NCBI GenBank assembly: GCA_004168015.1
Contig: SEYW01000008.1
Location: forward strand, 109,384-173,383
From: Methylolobus aquaticus
GTDB lineage: Bacteria; Pseudomonadota; Gammaproteobacteria; Methylococcales; Methylococcaceae
DNA length: 64,000 bases
Direction of reading: 5' to 3'
Positions 9,507 through 19,951 of this stretch are shown here, in pieces; position 1 is the first letter of the stretch; every line of letters begins with the position of its first letter. A program made the translations under genes and the position numbers. The notes under the pieces were generated by a model that was given only the letters and a program-made list of their open reading frames with translations, had not been told where the DNA came from and made no database searches.

Positions 9507-9983
9507 GTGACTAGCGAATCCGAAGGGCTCGAATGGCAACGAACGGCGCTCGCCGACAGGCGACGACGTCCAACACCCGCGATCAGCCGCTATTGGTTTC
9601 GCGGGCGCCGGCGGCACGTCCGGCGGGCCGCCGATGCCTGCGGCGGTTATTACGTCGATCACCCCGGCACGAAAACTCTTTGGGCCGCGGTGGCGCTGTT
9701 GGTGCTGACGCTGCTCGACGGCCTGCTAACGCTCCGGTTGCTGAGCGGCGGGGCTACCGAAGAAAACCCGGTGATGGCCTATGCGCTCTCGCTGGGCGTT
9801 TCCACCTTCCTGCTGACGAAGTATCTGCTGACCGTACCGTCGGTTGGTATGCTGCTGATCCACAAGAATTTCCCGGTGCTGCATCCACGCTTCCGGGTAA
9901 AGTGGATCTTCGTCGGCTTTCTGGGCATCTATGGCGCACTCGTCGGATACGAGTTGGCACTGTTCGGCGTGATGGAATCGTAG
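9507..9983 (+). CDS. DUF5658-type small membrane protein
   Basis: 158-residue protein starting with GTG, preceded by AGGAG at 9494-9498. A basic cytoplasmic N-terminus (~50 residues rich in Arg) is followed by three hydrophobic segments: LWAAVALLVLTLLDGLLTLR, FLLTKYLLTVPSVGMLLIH and WIFVGFLGIYGALVGYELAL. The motif TLLDGLLTLRLL, then GATEENPVM, is characteristic of the DUF5658 family (aspartate in helix 1, EXNP between helices). Function unknown. It stands alone, ending at a strong bidirectional hairpin. Confidence 0.8.
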   Translation: MTSESEGLEWQRTALADRRRRPTPAISRYWFRGRRRHVRRAADACGGYYVDHPGTKTLWAAVALLVLTLLDGLLTLRLLSGGATEENPVMAYALSLGVSTFLLTKYLLTVPSVGMLLIHKNFPVLHPRFRVKWIFVGFLGIYGALVGYELALFGVMES

Positions 9984-10020
9984 GACCAAGACGGTATCCA
10001 CTCCATCGTCCAGATACGAC

Positions 10021-10053
10021 AACGCCGGCCCGGGTTGCCCCGAGCCGGCGTTT
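10021..10053. terminator. Bidirectional terminator-like hairpin between convergent genes
   Basis: AACGCCGGC pairs with GCCGGCGTT across a short G/C-rich centre, and the right arm ends in TTT. It lies between the DUF5658 gene (plus) and the lipoprotein gene (minus) and could terminate both transcripts. Confidence 0.75.
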
Positions 10054-10077
10054 GGCGGGGATGCGCTGAATAGAGGA

Positions 10078-10431
10078 TCAGTGCATTTCGGCCGCGATTT
10101 GGCGGTGAAGTTCAGCCATCGCCTTGGCATCCGCTGCGCCCGCTTCGAAATCCCGCAGCATTGCGCCAGAACGCGCGCGCAAGTCCTTGATGCGACGGCC
10201 GTACCGATGAGGACGGGCTTGATAGTCGGCCAGGGCACGCCGCTGCTCTTCGGCGTTAGCTTCCTCTGTTGCGGCAATCTCGTCGAAGTGTTTAGCCAAC
10301 GCTTCGTGGCCGGCAGCGGAGTCGGCATTTTCGGCTGCGGCAGCCCAATCCTGCGAGGGACTGGTCTTCGTCGCGCAACCGGCAGTCACCAAGGCTGCCA
10401 GTATCAGGGCCGGTATCAGGATCACTTTCAT
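10078..10431 (-). CDS. Small alpha-helical lipoprotein
   Basis: 117 residues from the ATG at 10431, which has AAGGA upstream. The signal peptide (MKVILIPALILAALVTAGC) ends in a clear lipobox, TAGC. The mature part is predicted helical, rich in Ala/Glu/Arg and His (AEEQRRALADYQARPHRYG and DAKAMAELHRQIAAEMH), with no recognised enzyme motif. It resembles small periplasmic lipoproteins of unknown function found in proteobacteria. An in-frame extension to 10689 is open but has no plausible signal, so the shorter form is preferred. Confidence 0.75.
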   Translation of the reverse strand: MKVILIPALILAALVTAGCATKTSPSQDWAAAAENADSAAGHEALAKHFDEIAATEEANAEEQRRALADYQARPHRYGRRIKDLRARSGAMLRDFEAGAADAKAMAELHRQIAAEMH

Positions 10432-10729
10432 AGAATCGTTTCCTTCTCGGGTCAGACTATCGGGATGCGGCACAAGAACGCGGCGGTCCTCGCGGCTGCC
10501 ATACGACCTGAACTGTACCCGAGCGTCAACGCCGAAGCAAACGATCACGAACGGCTTGGAACCCGTCGAGGGTACTGCCGAAGTCGTAGACACGGGCACT
10601 GACACCTCATCCGCCGGGTGGTCTTGCCGGCACTTCTCCGCGGATCGAGGCGGTCGATGAACGCCCCACATTGACAGCTTTTGTCGCATTCACACAAAAT
10701 ATTGTCTCAATTAGCCTTTTTTCAAAATT
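10432..10729. promoter_or_regulatory. Divergent promoter region for the lipoprotein and urea-channel genes
   Basis: Nearly 300 bases between divergent genes. The part next to the urea channel is AT-rich. TTGACA at 10671-10676 with CAAAAT at 10695-10700 (18-base spacer) is the best sigma-70-type candidate for the urea channel gene. No convincing sigma-54 (GG-N10-GC) element, which would mark nitrogen control, was noticed. Confidence 0.4.
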
Positions 10730-11659
10730 GTGACCGTCGCGGATCGCTCGATGACGAGCCGGATCGATGGTGCAGCGCAACAAGCCGCGGGGGCAGACAT
10801 GGTTAATGTTATCTCGGCAGTAAAGACAGTGTTTCGCGGAGTGGGGCAGGTCTTCTTTCAGGAGAACGCCGTTACGGGCGCGTTGTTTACGGCAGGGATC
10901 GCACTGAGTTCGCCACCGATGGCGGTTGCCGCAGTCGCCGGGTCGGCCATCGGGGCGGTCACAGCCAAAGCCATGGGTTTCGACCGGGACGCATTGCAGG
11001 CCGGCGTCTACGGTTTCAATGCCGCCCTGGTCGGGCTGTCCACTCTGTTCTTTTTCGAACTGGGACCCGCAAGCATCGTGTTGATGGTCCTGGGCTGCGT
11101 CGCCACCACTCTGCTGGCGCGCCTGCTGCAGCGTCAGCTTCCGTTTCCGACCTACACCCTGGCCTTCATCGTCACGACGTGGGCGCTGTTCTATCTGGGG
11201 GTCGCCCTCGATCTGCCGCAGGTCGAGAATGTGGCTGGTCCGAAGGCCGATTCCCTGCTCGCCGCCATCGTTCGCGGTGTCGGACAGGTGAAGTTCCAGG
11301 CGAATGCCGGCACCGGTTTACTCTTCCTGCTCGGGATTGCCGTGAGCGACTGGCGCCACGCGGTTTGGGTCCTGACGGCTTCAATGCTGAGCGTGCTGGG
11401 AGCGGTGTTCCACAACGCGCCGACCGAGGGGATCGCTCTCGGCCTGTACGGCTACAACGCGCCCCTGACTGCGTTGGCGCTGTTCCTGTGGCGTCCGTCG
11501 TTGATCGCACCGCTGCTGGGCATCATGCTGTGCATCCCGATCACCGAATACGTGCCGCTGCTCGGTCTGCCCGCGTTGACCCTTCCCTTCGTGCTGACGA
11601 CGTGGCTGGTGCTCGCGCTAGGAGCCCTTGAATCCCGGCTGTTCCGATCGGGCCGATAG
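10730..11659 (+). CDS. Urea transporter (UT family channel)
   Basis: Inner-membrane urea channel, 309 residues, with the internal twofold repeat of the family. GVGQVFFQENAVTGALF (about residue 37) and GVGQVKFQANAGTGLLF (about residue 183) each start a half. Each half is followed later by GVYGFNAALVG or GLYGYNAPLTA, the urea-pore motif. About ten hydrophobic segments are visible. The GTG at 10730 is the longest start, and ATGs at 10751 and 10799 are alternatives, none with a strong ribosome-binding site. It faces the urease/porin operon end to end, so the two would be transcribed separately but serve one pathway. Confidence 0.93.
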   Translation: MTVADRSMTSRIDGAAQQAAGADMVNVISAVKTVFRGVGQVFFQENAVTGALFTAGIALSSPPMAVAAVAGSAIGAVTAKAMGFDRDALQAGVYGFNAALVGLSTLFFFELGPASIVLMVLGCVATTLLARLLQRQLPFPTYTLAFIVTTWALFYLGVALDLPQVENVAGPKADSLLAAIVRGVGQVKFQANAGTGLLFLLGIAVSDWRHAVWVLTASMLSVLGAVFHNAPTEGIALGLYGYNAPLTALALFLWRPSLIAPLLGIMLCIPITEYVPLLGLPALTLPFVLTTWLVLALGALESRLFRSGR

Positions 11660-11783
11660 GGCAGCGCTATTTGGGTCAGCGCTTCCCGCGATACAGGGAT
11701 GGACTGAAACGAGCCGGGACGGCTCTGGTTCGAAGTTTCCGGAGAGTCCCGGGCGCTTTGCCTGACCTTATCTCCGAGGCGGT

Positions 11784-13085
11784 TCAGAACTTGATCAGGG
11801 CGCTGACCACGCCGGTCAACTGGTTCTGGTAGCGCGCTTCGCCATTGCCGCCGAAGGCACGGTCCCCGGCGAAGTCGCCGCGAATCTCGGGGCGGATCTC
11901 CAGATACTTCACCGGATGCCAGTTGACGCCCAGCGTCAGCGCGCCGTACTGCGTGTCGATGCCGGTCCGCGTACCCTTGATGTCGGCGAAATAGTCGGCG
12001 CGGGCCTGCAAATCCAGGGTCGGTACAAGGTGCAGGATGCCGATGGTGTAGAGACCGTACCACGAACCCGTGCCGACCGGCGTGTTGGCGTCCCAGCCCA
12101 TGTTCGATTGCACGACCTGCGTGAAGCGTTCGCTCCAGTTATGCTGGACGCGCAGTTCCACGACGGTATCGAAGTCACCGGCCATGCCGGGTGCGGCGAA
12201 AATCGCGTTCTCGCCGGCATACAGTGAGCCGGTCAGCCGAGTCCGGTTCTCCTCGGTCAGCCAGTAATTGACCTGCCCGATGTAGCAGATCGAGTTGGCA
12301 CTGCGTTTCGTGAAGAAGGTGTTGGCGCCGAAGGTCATGCCGTTCCAGACATCCAGTTGCCTGGTCACGTGGAGATTGGTCAGGATCCCGGTGAACGCCC
12401 CGTCCTGCGAATAGAAGAACTGGTAATCGCTGGAATAAAAGGGACGGTAGGGCGCCAGGAAACCGTTGTAGCCGATGATGGTGTTCATGCGGCCGACCTT
12501 GATGTCCATGCCGCCTTCGGTCAGCACCGGCAAGTGCGCGGACACGTACAAGTCGCGGAAATCGTAACCGAAGCGTGGATTTCCCGGCGGGTTGTCAATG
12601 CCGCCCTTGGGCTGGCCCAGCGCGGCATCGGCACCCATGAAGTAGCGGACGTTGAAGCCCACGTCAAACTGGTCCTGACGGAGCGGCTTCTGCAGCACGA
12701 AACCGATCTGATTCAGCAACACGGCATCGCCGAAGCGATTTTGTCGCGGCTGCACGTTCAATAGCCCGCCACCGCTGGTCGTGCCCGTGTAGCCACTTTC
12801 GATCCAGCCGAACGAGCGGATGCCGGTATCGCCGAACAGCTTGCCCAGGCGAAAGCCGTCCATCAGCACTTTCACGTCATCGACGGGCGTAGGCCCGAGC
12901 CGGTCCGATTCCGCGTCATCGATATCTTCGATCCATTCACCGGGCAGCGAGTGCGATTCCAGTCCTGATCCGGCAGTGTAGGGCGCGGCATGAGCGCCAT
13001 TGTCGGCCGCCCGTGGGGTAATGTCCTGAGCTGCGACGGCACCCGATGCGATCACCCAGCAGGCGCCAAGAATCCTTCGTTTCAT
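11784..13085 (-). CDS. Outer-membrane beta-barrel porin, last gene of the urease operon
   Basis: 433-residue protein with a signal peptide (MKRRILGACWVIASGAVAAQ) and a long series of amphipathic strands ending in an aromatic C-terminal residue (ALIKF), as in outer-membrane barrels. Phrases such as FGWIESGYTGTTSGGGLLNV and LEIRPEIRGDFAGDRAFGGN match the OmpL-like BBP2 porin group. It lies 56 bases after ureG on the same strand with no visible terminator between, so co-transcription with urease is likely. The context suggests passage of urea or another small nitrogen compound. That specificity is inference. Confidence 0.8.
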   Translation of the reverse strand: MKRRILGACWVIASGAVAAQDITPRAADNGAHAAPYTAGSGLESHSLPGEWIEDIDDAESDRLGPTPVDDVKVLMDGFRLGKLFGDTGIRSFGWIESGYTGTTSGGGLLNVQPRQNRFGDAVLLNQIGFVLQKPLRQDQFDVGFNVRYFMGADAALGQPKGGIDNPPGNPRFGYDFRDLYVSAHLPVLTEGGMDIKVGRMNTIIGYNGFLAPYRPFYSSDYQFFYSQDGAFTGILTNLHVTRQLDVWNGMTFGANTFFTKRSANSICYIGQVNYWLTEENRTRLTGSLYAGENAIFAAPGMAGDFDTVVELRVQHNWSERFTQVVQSNMGWDANTPVGTGSWYGLYTIGILHLVPTLDLQARADYFADIKGTRTGIDTQYGALTLGVNWHPVKYLEIRPEIRGDFAGDRAFGGNGEARYQNQLTGVVSALIKF

Positions 13086-13141
13086 TGAGCGTACACCCCC
13101 TTCCGCAATGATCCGAGGCGCGGCGCTGTGACGCCCGGCCG

Positions 13142-13768
13142 TTATGACGCCGCGCCGTGTGGCTGCAACATGCCTTTCGTGATGATGAAGTCCTCGATCG
13201 CCGCAAGTCCCTCACCCGTCTTCAGGTTCGAGAACACGAACGGACGGTCGCCCCGCATCTTCCGGGCATCACGATCCATCACTTCGAGAGAGGCACCGAC
13301 ATAAGGCGCCAGGTCGATCTTGTTGATCACCAGCAAGTCGGAGCGCGTGATCCCCGGCCCACCCTTGCGCGGGATTTTGTCGCCCGCGGCGACGTCGATC
13401 ACGTAAATCGTCAGGTCGGACAGTTCGGGACTGAAGGTCGCACTGAGGTTGTCGCCGCCGCTCTCGACCATCACGAAATCCAGATCCTTCCAGCGTTCGC
13501 ACAACTCGTCGACCGCCGCCAGGTTCATCGACGCATCCTCGCGGATCGCCGTGTGGGGACAACCGCCGGTCTCGACGCCGAGGATGCGGTCCTCTGGCAA
13601 CGCCTGGCTGCGGATCAGGAACTGCTGGTCCTCGCGCGTGTAGATATCGTTCGTGACCACGGCGATGTCGAACCGTTCACGCATGCGCTTGCACAGCGCA
13701 TCCACCAGCGCGGTTTTGCCGGAACCCACCGGACCGCCGATGCCGAGTCGAAGTACCTGCTTACCCAT
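13142..13768 (-). CDS. ureG: Urease accessory GTPase UreG
   Basis: SIMIBI-class GTPase that delivers nickel to urease with UreE/F/D. 208 residues from the ATG at 13768, preceded by AGAGGT; a longer open reading has no support. The P-loop [13 protein letters not shown] is at residues 8-20, the nickel-binding CPH motif lies in [19 protein letters not shown], the switch region is [18 protein letters not shown], and the guanine-specificity motif NKID is in [14 protein letters not shown]. Full length for the family. Ten bases separate it from ureF. Confidence 0.98.
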   Translation of the reverse strand: MGKQVLRLGIGGPVGSGKTALVDALCKRMRERFDIAVVTNDIYTREDQQFLIRSQALPEDRILGVETGGCPHTAIREDASMNLAAVDELCERWKDLDFVMVESGGDNLSATFSPELSDLTIYVIDVAAGDKIPRKGGPGITRSDLLVINKIDLAPYVGASLEVMDRDARKMRGDRPFVFSNLKTGEGLAAIEDFIITKGMLQPHGAAS

Positions 13769-13778
13769 CGTTGACCTC

Positions 13779-14453
13779 TTATGAACGGAATAATCGGGAG
13801 TACTGCATCTCGTGCCGGCTGCTCGCCAGCGCGAACGCGAAGACGCTGCCGCCGATCTGGTCATCGGTCAGCGCCAGGGCTTCATCCACCCGGGCCGGCA
13901 GTTGGTCAGCCAGATCGCGCAGCAGGCGCTGACCCGCGACCTGCCCGAGCGGGACCAGCTTGACCGCGCAGAGCACCTGGTTTTCCAGCCAACTCCACAG
14001 ATAGCCCATCAGCGTTTCCCGTTTCGGGACGCCCCATTGGACCGCCGCCATGGCGAACAGGGTTGCCAGGGTCGCCTCCGGCTTTCGAGACCAGACCTGT
14101 GATTCGGCCAAACCCAGGGATTCGGACAAGCGCGCCAACGCCTGACCCGTCTGCCGATCCTCCTCCCGCAACTCGGCCGTTTCCCGATGCGCGATCAGGG
14201 TCCGTGTCCAGTGCTCGACGGCATCGCTATCGTCACAGGCCCAGGCGTCGTGCAGGCGCGCAACGATGGGCAGGTCGACGCGTGACTGACAGCGCTCGAG
14301 GATGCCACCGATCCAGCGGCCGGTTTCTTCCTCATTCGTCACCCAGCCGTCATCGATCGCCCGCTCCAAGCCCTGGGAATAGCTGTACATGCCGATCGGC
14401 AACCCGGGACTGACCAGTTGCAGCAACCGCAACAGGGAGAGATCAGTGATCAT
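13779..14453 (-). CDS. ureF: Urease accessory protein UreF
   Basis: All-helical maturation factor that forms the UreDFG complex. 224 residues from ATG 14453. Family landmarks are [20 protein letters not shown] at the N-terminus, then [13 protein letters not shown], and [20 protein letters not shown] in the second half. The C-terminus ends in [14 protein letters not shown]; the conserved arginine-rich end of UreF is [17 protein letters not shown]. The start overlaps the end of ureE by 11 bases. Confidence 0.97.
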   Translation of the reverse strand: MITDLSLLRLLQLVSPGLPIGMYSYSQGLERAIDDGWVTNEEETGRWIGGILERCQSRVDLPIVARLHDAWACDDSDAVEHWTRTLIAHRETAELREEDRQTGQALARLSESLGLAESQVWSRKPEATLATLFAMAAVQWGVPKRETLMGYLWSWLENQVLCAVKLVPLGQVAGQRLLRDLADQLPARVDEALALTDDQIGGSVFAFALASSRHEMQYSRLFRS

Positions 14454-14877
14454 GACCTTGATAAGCGCCCGCTTCCGGCTCGAACGGCAGCGAGCGATGC
14501 TCGACGCGCAGCCCCAGCCCCTCGACCATGTGATCCAGCACATGATCGGCGAGGTAACGCAACTCGCCCTCCAGGATCTGCAGCGAGAGGTGCCGGTTAC
14601 CCAGGTGATAGCAAGCCCGCGCCATCAACAGAGCGTCGTCCGAGCGCACGACCGAAAGCGGTTCTTCCGCGGCCTGCACCCGCACCTTGATGCCCTCCTG
14701 GCTGGTCAATACCATGCCCGAGCGCAGACACTGACCGCGCGTCAGCAGGAAAACTCCCACCGCTTTCCCGCCATCGGTGACAGCGGAAAAGCGGCTCTTG
14801 CGGCGCGTTTCGAAGGGCAGTGTCAGCGTGTCGTCATGCGACGCGCCGGCCTCTGCCACACCGTTGAGTTGCAACAT
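14443..14877 (-). CDS. ureE: Urease accessory nickel chaperone UreE
   Basis: Nickel metallochaperone, 144 residues. The N-terminal peptide-binding domain contains [20 protein letters not shown]. The C-terminal metal-binding domain contains [14 protein letters not shown], with the conserved GNRH His, and [20 protein letters not shown]. Only GHDH remains of the His-rich tail that some UreE proteins carry, so bulk nickel storage is unlikely. It starts two bases after the ureC stop codon and overlaps ureF. Confidence 0.96.
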   Translation of the reverse strand: MLQLNGVAEAGASHDDTLTLPFETRRKSRFSAVTDGGKAVGVFLLTRGQCLRSGMVLTSQEGIKVRVQAAEEPLSVVRSDDALLMARACYHLGNRHLSLQILEGELRYLADHVLDHMVEGLGLRVEHRSLPFEPEAGAYQGHDH

Positions 14878-14879
14878 GG

Positions 14880-16579
<1,700 letters not shown>

Positions 16580-16583
<4 letters not shown>

Positions 16584-16897
16584 GGGGCGACCTCCAGCGG
16601 CCCCATAACGTCCTGGCGGAAGCCATAGACGATGCGCCGACCGGCGAATGGGACCAGATGCACTTCCCTTTCCTGGCCGGGTTCGAAGCGCACCGCGGTA
16701 CCGGCGGGGATGTCCAGCCGGTAGCCGCGCGCCAGCGCGCGATCGAAGCGCAGCCCCGGGTTGGTTTCGAAGAAATGGTAGTGGGAACCCACCTGCACCG
16801 GACGGTCGCCGGTGTTCGCGACGAGCAGGGTGATGGTTTCGCAGCCGGCGTTGATCTCGATCTCGCCGTCCGCGGTGATGACTTCTCCGGGAATCAT
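16580..16897 (-). CDS. ureB: Urease beta subunit UreB
   Basis: 105-residue structural subunit of urease. Opens with [18 protein letters not shown] and contains the invariant [11 protein letters not shown] and [19 protein letters not shown]. It is separate from UreA, as in most proteobacteria. AGGAGG lies nine bases before the ATG. Nine bases separate it from ureA. Confidence 0.98.
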
Positions 16898-16906
16898 GGG
16901 GGCCTC

Positions 16907-17209
16907 CTACTGGATCGGGTCATGGACGGTGACCAGTTTGGTCCCGTCGGGAAACGTGGCTTCAACCTGTACGTCCGGTATCAGCTCGCTGATGCCGTCC
17001 ATCACATCGTCCCGAGTCAACAGCGTCCTGCCGTAGTCCATCAACTCGGCGACCGTGCGTCCATCGCGGGCCCCTTCCAGAATGGCGGCCGAGATATAGG
17101 CCACGGCTTCCGGATGATTGAGCTTGAGACCACGGGCCTTACGCCGCTCCGCCAACAATGCGGCTGTGAAGATCAACAGCTTGTCTTTCTCGCGAGGTGT
17201 CAGTTGCAT
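16907..17209 (-). CDS. ureA: Urease gamma subunit UreA
   Basis: 100-residue urease subunit. Starts [18 protein letters not shown], with [20 protein letters not shown] and [20 protein letters not shown] as family hallmarks. The ATG at 17209 has a strong GGAGGAG ribosome-binding site. An open reading upstream to 17479 overlaps ureD and is not part of this protein. ureD ends 14 bases before the start. Confidence 0.98.
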   Translation of the reverse strand: MQLTPREKDKLLIFTAALLAERRKARGLKLNHPEAVAYISAAILEGARDGRTVAELMDYGRTLLTRDDVMDGISELIPDVQVEATFPDGTKLVTVHDPIQ

Positions 17210-17223
17210 GCTTGCTCCTCCAT

Positions 17224-18087
17224 TCAGGTTGCCCAAATCCGCGGTGCACAGGCCTTGTGCCCGATCACGTCCTCGCGCACACGAGTCCACACCTGCTGAA
17301 AGAAGGTTCGCAGGCGATCGGCCCTCATGTCGCGCCCCCGGCAGATCAACAGGTCGCCGATTCGAGTCACGCCGCGCTCGGGTTGATCCCCGATCAGCTC
17401 GCGGACGGCTTTGAGATGCTCTGCGGTGCTCGGTGTCGCGAACAGCGTTCCGAACGCCGAATGGCCGCCGAGGCCCCATGGGGCGGCATAGGCTTCCGGG
17501 TTCAGCAGCGTTCGTTCGAGATAGCGGGGCTCGGCCGCTTGCGTGATGCGCAATTCGAGCCCGACTTCACCGGCCGAAAAACCCTCGCCCGCGGCAGGCC
17601 GCCCCAGAACCGCGACGTCCCAGCCGAGAAAGCGGGCGCCGGCCTCCAGTTCGATCGCAACGCGGGCGCTGACACGTGCACCTTGGTAGAAGATCGTCTC
17701 TTGCGGCAGCCACTCCAGCGACGCGCCGCTCTCCACCCGAAGCGCAACCGACTGGCGTGCGAGACCACCGGCGCTGCGGTAAAACTTGCCGGCGGCGGGA
17801 GTGGTCACCAGTGCCGCACTGCCGTGCGCTGCGGCGAGCTCGATGCCCAAGGTATCGCCGGCGACCACACCACCCGGCGGATGCAGCAGGTAGACATGAC
17901 AGACGGGACCTTCGGGATAAAAAGGGCGTTGGACGACCAGGGGGCCAACATGCCTTCGCTGCGCGATGATAGTCTTGCCGTTGCCGGGAGCGAAGCAAAG
18001 CGCCAACTCGGCGTTCCACCCTTCGGCAGCAACTGCCGACGGGGAGGTGCCGGTCAGGGTGCCACGGCCTTGCGAATCAACGAACAT
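17224..18087 (-). CDS. ureD: Urease accessory protein UreD
   Basis: Scaffold of the UreDFG maturation complex and first gene of the operon. 287 residues. Typical segments are [54 protein letters not shown] and [11 protein letters not shown], followed by [16 protein letters not shown]. The full order ureD-A-B-C-E-F-G in tight succession on one strand argues for one transcript starting in 18088-18440. Confidence 0.97.
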   Translation of the reverse strand: MFVDSQGRGTLTGTSPSAVAAEGWNAELALCFAPGNGKTIIAQRRHVGPLVVQRPFYPEGPVCHVYLLHPPGGVVAGDTLGIELAAAHGSAALVTTPAAGKFYRSAGGLARQSVALRVESGASLEWLPQETIFYQGARVSARVAIELEAGARFLGWDVAVLGRPAAGEGFSAGEVGLELRITQAAEPRYLERTLLNPEAYAAPWGLGGHSAFGTLFATPSTAEHLKAVRELIGDQPERGVTRIGDLLICRGRDMRADRLRTFFQQVWTRVREDVIGHKACAPRIWAT

Positions 18088-18440
18088 GACCGCCGGCCAA
18101 CCGGGCTGCCGAGGCCAGATCAGGATGACTGGCGAGGTGGGACCGCGCGACTCGTGGATTTTTCATTCCGACGCATTCCATGCCGTGAAATTGCGGCTGC
18201 CAAGTGCAGTTTCGAGCAAAGCGAAACAGGACACCATGATTCCCGAAGTGGCGAGCTTTTGGAAAAGAGCAGCGAGCCTAGCACACGCATGTTTCGGGTA
18301 ACAACATTCGTGTGGGTGAGATCGTGAAGCAAACAGGCCTGATCGGATCGCCCTGCGATGTATAAATTCAGCGGGAGGCCCGGGGCGAGCATCGACGCCC
18401 CCCTACGAACCGCACCTCTATGCGGCGCAAGCGGCCAACG
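18088..18440. promoter_or_regulatory. Region upstream of the urease operon
   Basis: About 350 bases without a convincing gene. It must contain the ureD promoter on the minus strand. No clear -35/-10, sigma-54 or NtrC-like palindrome was identified, so how urease is controlled cannot be told from the sequence. Confidence 0.35.
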
Positions 18441-19010
18441 TCAAGGCTCGAAGCGGGTAATCTTGGACCCTTGCAGGCCCAGGCCGGCCATCAAACCCTT
18501 TTGGGATGAGATGAAGGCATAGACGTCGCTCCTGAGGGTCGTTGTCGTCATCGCGTTCGCCACACCGCTGTCCACCACCACCAGCGTGGGGCCCGAGCCG
18601 ACCTCCCAGCCCTGGCTTTGCTTGAGGTAGTCCAAGGCTTTCGGAGTCATGAAGAACATCGCGTAATCGTAGGACTGCACGCCGGCCTGCAGTCCGTACG
18701 AACCCGCGACGACGTTGTAGTACCCCGAAGTTCGGCCCCGCTCGCGCAGGGCTCCGGTCCCGAATTTTGCGCCCCCGATGAATCCTGCCCTGACGACACC
18801 GGGAAACACCAGGATGCCGCTGGCACGTTTGGCCAGTTCTCTGGCCTTGGGTGTCGTCGCGTAAAGACGCTGCAACGCCGCGTTCACGCTTCGATCGATT
18901 TCGGCAGCGGCTTCCGGCCCGCTTCGACCGGTCACGAGCGACTGGCAGCCGCTCAGCAGGAGCAGGCCCGTCAGTGCCAGGATGCACGCAAGCATTGGAT
19001 AGAGGCGCAT
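18441..19010 (-). CDS. SYLF/Ysc84-domain lipoprotein
   Basis: 189 residues with a lipoprotein signal (LALTGLLLLSGC). The mature protein is a single SYLF (YSC84) domain: ARELAKRASGILVFPGVVRA, then GFIGGAKFGTGAL, YYNVVAGSYGLQAGVQSYDY and WEVGSGPTLVVVDSG. The domain binds phosphoinositides in eukaryotes. Bacterial members are abundant envelope lipoproteins of unknown role. It is divergent from the carbonic-anhydrase-like gene and appears monocistronic. Confidence 0.88.
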   Translation of the reverse strand: MRLYPMLACILALTGLLLLSGCQSLVTGRSGPEAAAEIDRSVNAALQRLYATTPKARELAKRASGILVFPGVVRAGFIGGAKFGTGALRERGRTSGYYNVVAGSYGLQAGVQSYDYAMFFMTPKALDYLKQSQGWEVGSGPTLVVVDSGVANAMTTTTLRSDVYAFISSQKGLMAGLGLQGSKITRFEP

Positions 19011-19267
19011 GGTCGGGTTCCGGTTGAAAAGCGGGAAACCGGAGTGTACGGATCCGGGACCTGCGAGGGAAGGCCCGTGCCCGCTGCATCGTCAGGCACC
19101 GGGGCTGCCTCCGGCATGAGCGCCCGAACGCACCGGCGCGTACCGCTTTTTGCAAGGTCCGACCGAATACCTGCCCGTCACTTGACCGTGATAGGTCGCA
19201 AGAGCATCATCCTCCGGCCGAGGCCACACCGATTTGCGAAAACCGACATCAGAAGGAATACAGGACC

Positions 19268-19879
19268 ATGAATAAACGCCGTCTCATTGGCTGGATTGCT
19301 CCGGGGATCTGCAGCGCGGTGCTCGCCAGCTGCAGCGCTCCAGGGACCAAACCGACGATCACCGCACCGGCACCGGCTCCGGTAGCCGCCCGCTCGCCGC
19401 TGACCGTCCAGCAGGTCAACGACGCCCAGCAGGCGTGGTGCGATTCGCTGGTCAATATCGCCAAGACCTATGCCGCCGGTGGGGACTACAAGACCGTTGC
19501 CACGGCTGTGCTGACCAATCAGTACAACTACGACTACGGCATGGTGCTGTTCAAGCCCACGCTGACCTTCGGCGATCAGACGTTCCGACTGACCAAGGAA
19601 GGCGCCGCGGCCTATTTCATCGGCGGGAACCCAAAATATCCGGATGATACCGGGTTTGCGCTGAAGCCTTGGGTCGCGTGCCGCTACACGAATTCGGGCG
19701 GCGGCGACGGCGTGCTGATCGACGGGGATTTCGCGGCCACGATGGGGAACGTGTTCCTGACTGATGCCAAGGGCGGCGAAACGGTCGTCGACAAGTTCTT
19801 CGCCTTCAAGCGCGGTGCCGACGGCAAGCTGCGCATCGTCGTGCACAAATCCGCTCTGCCGCACCAGCCCCAGAAATAA
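19268..19879 (+). CDS. Lipoprotein resembling iota-class (COG4337) carbonic anhydrase
   Basis: 203-residue precursor with signal peptide and lipobox LASC (Cys22), then a Pro/Ala linker. The mature domain has the layout I recall for COG4337 proteins, an NTF2/CaMKII-association-like fold: AQQAWCDSLVNIAKTYAAGG, MVLFKPTLTFGDQTF, YFIGGNPKYPDDTGFALKPW, MGNVFLTDAKG and LRIVVHKSALPH. In the metal-independent iota carbonic anhydrases the bicarbonate site is formed, as I recall, by Thr, Tyr and Ser. T98 and Y116 here keep an 18-residue spacing, and S195 lies in VHKSALP. Relatives are often mislabelled phosphoribosyl-AMP cyclohydrolase. The family call is from memory. Enzyme activity is inference. Confidence 0.55.
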   Translation: MNKRRLIGWIAPGICSAVLASCSAPGTKPTITAPAPAPVAARSPLTVQQVNDAQQAWCDSLVNIAKTYAAGGDYKTVATAVLTNQYNYDYGMVLFKPTLTFGDQTFRLTKEGAAAYFIGGNPKYPDDTGFALKPWVACRYTNSGGGDGVLIDGDFAATMGNVFLTDAKGGETVVDKFFAFKRGADGKLRIVVHKSALPHQPQK

Positions 19880-19894
19880 ACCCATGTTATCCAC

Positions 19895-19919
19895 CCGGCC
19901 GACGTGTTCTGTCGGCCGG
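19895..19919. terminator. Terminator-like hairpin between convergent genes
   Basis: Perfect 9-base stem CCGGCCGAC / GTCGGCCGG around a 7-base loop, 15 bases after the stop of the carbonic-anhydrase-like gene and before the end of the DUF2490 gene. No T-run follows. Confidence 0.6.
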
Positions 19920-19951
19920 CGTCGGAGGAAACCCGGACGGAGCCTCGCGCG

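Noticed and set aside
11700..11780. GAGCC/GGCTC hairpin between the urea channel and porin genes as a terminator
   Set aside because: Stem of only five bases and no T-run.
13142..13864. Longer UreG starting at 13864
   Set aside because: The extra 32 residues overlap ureF and do not resemble UreG. The ATG at 13768 has a good ribosome-binding site.
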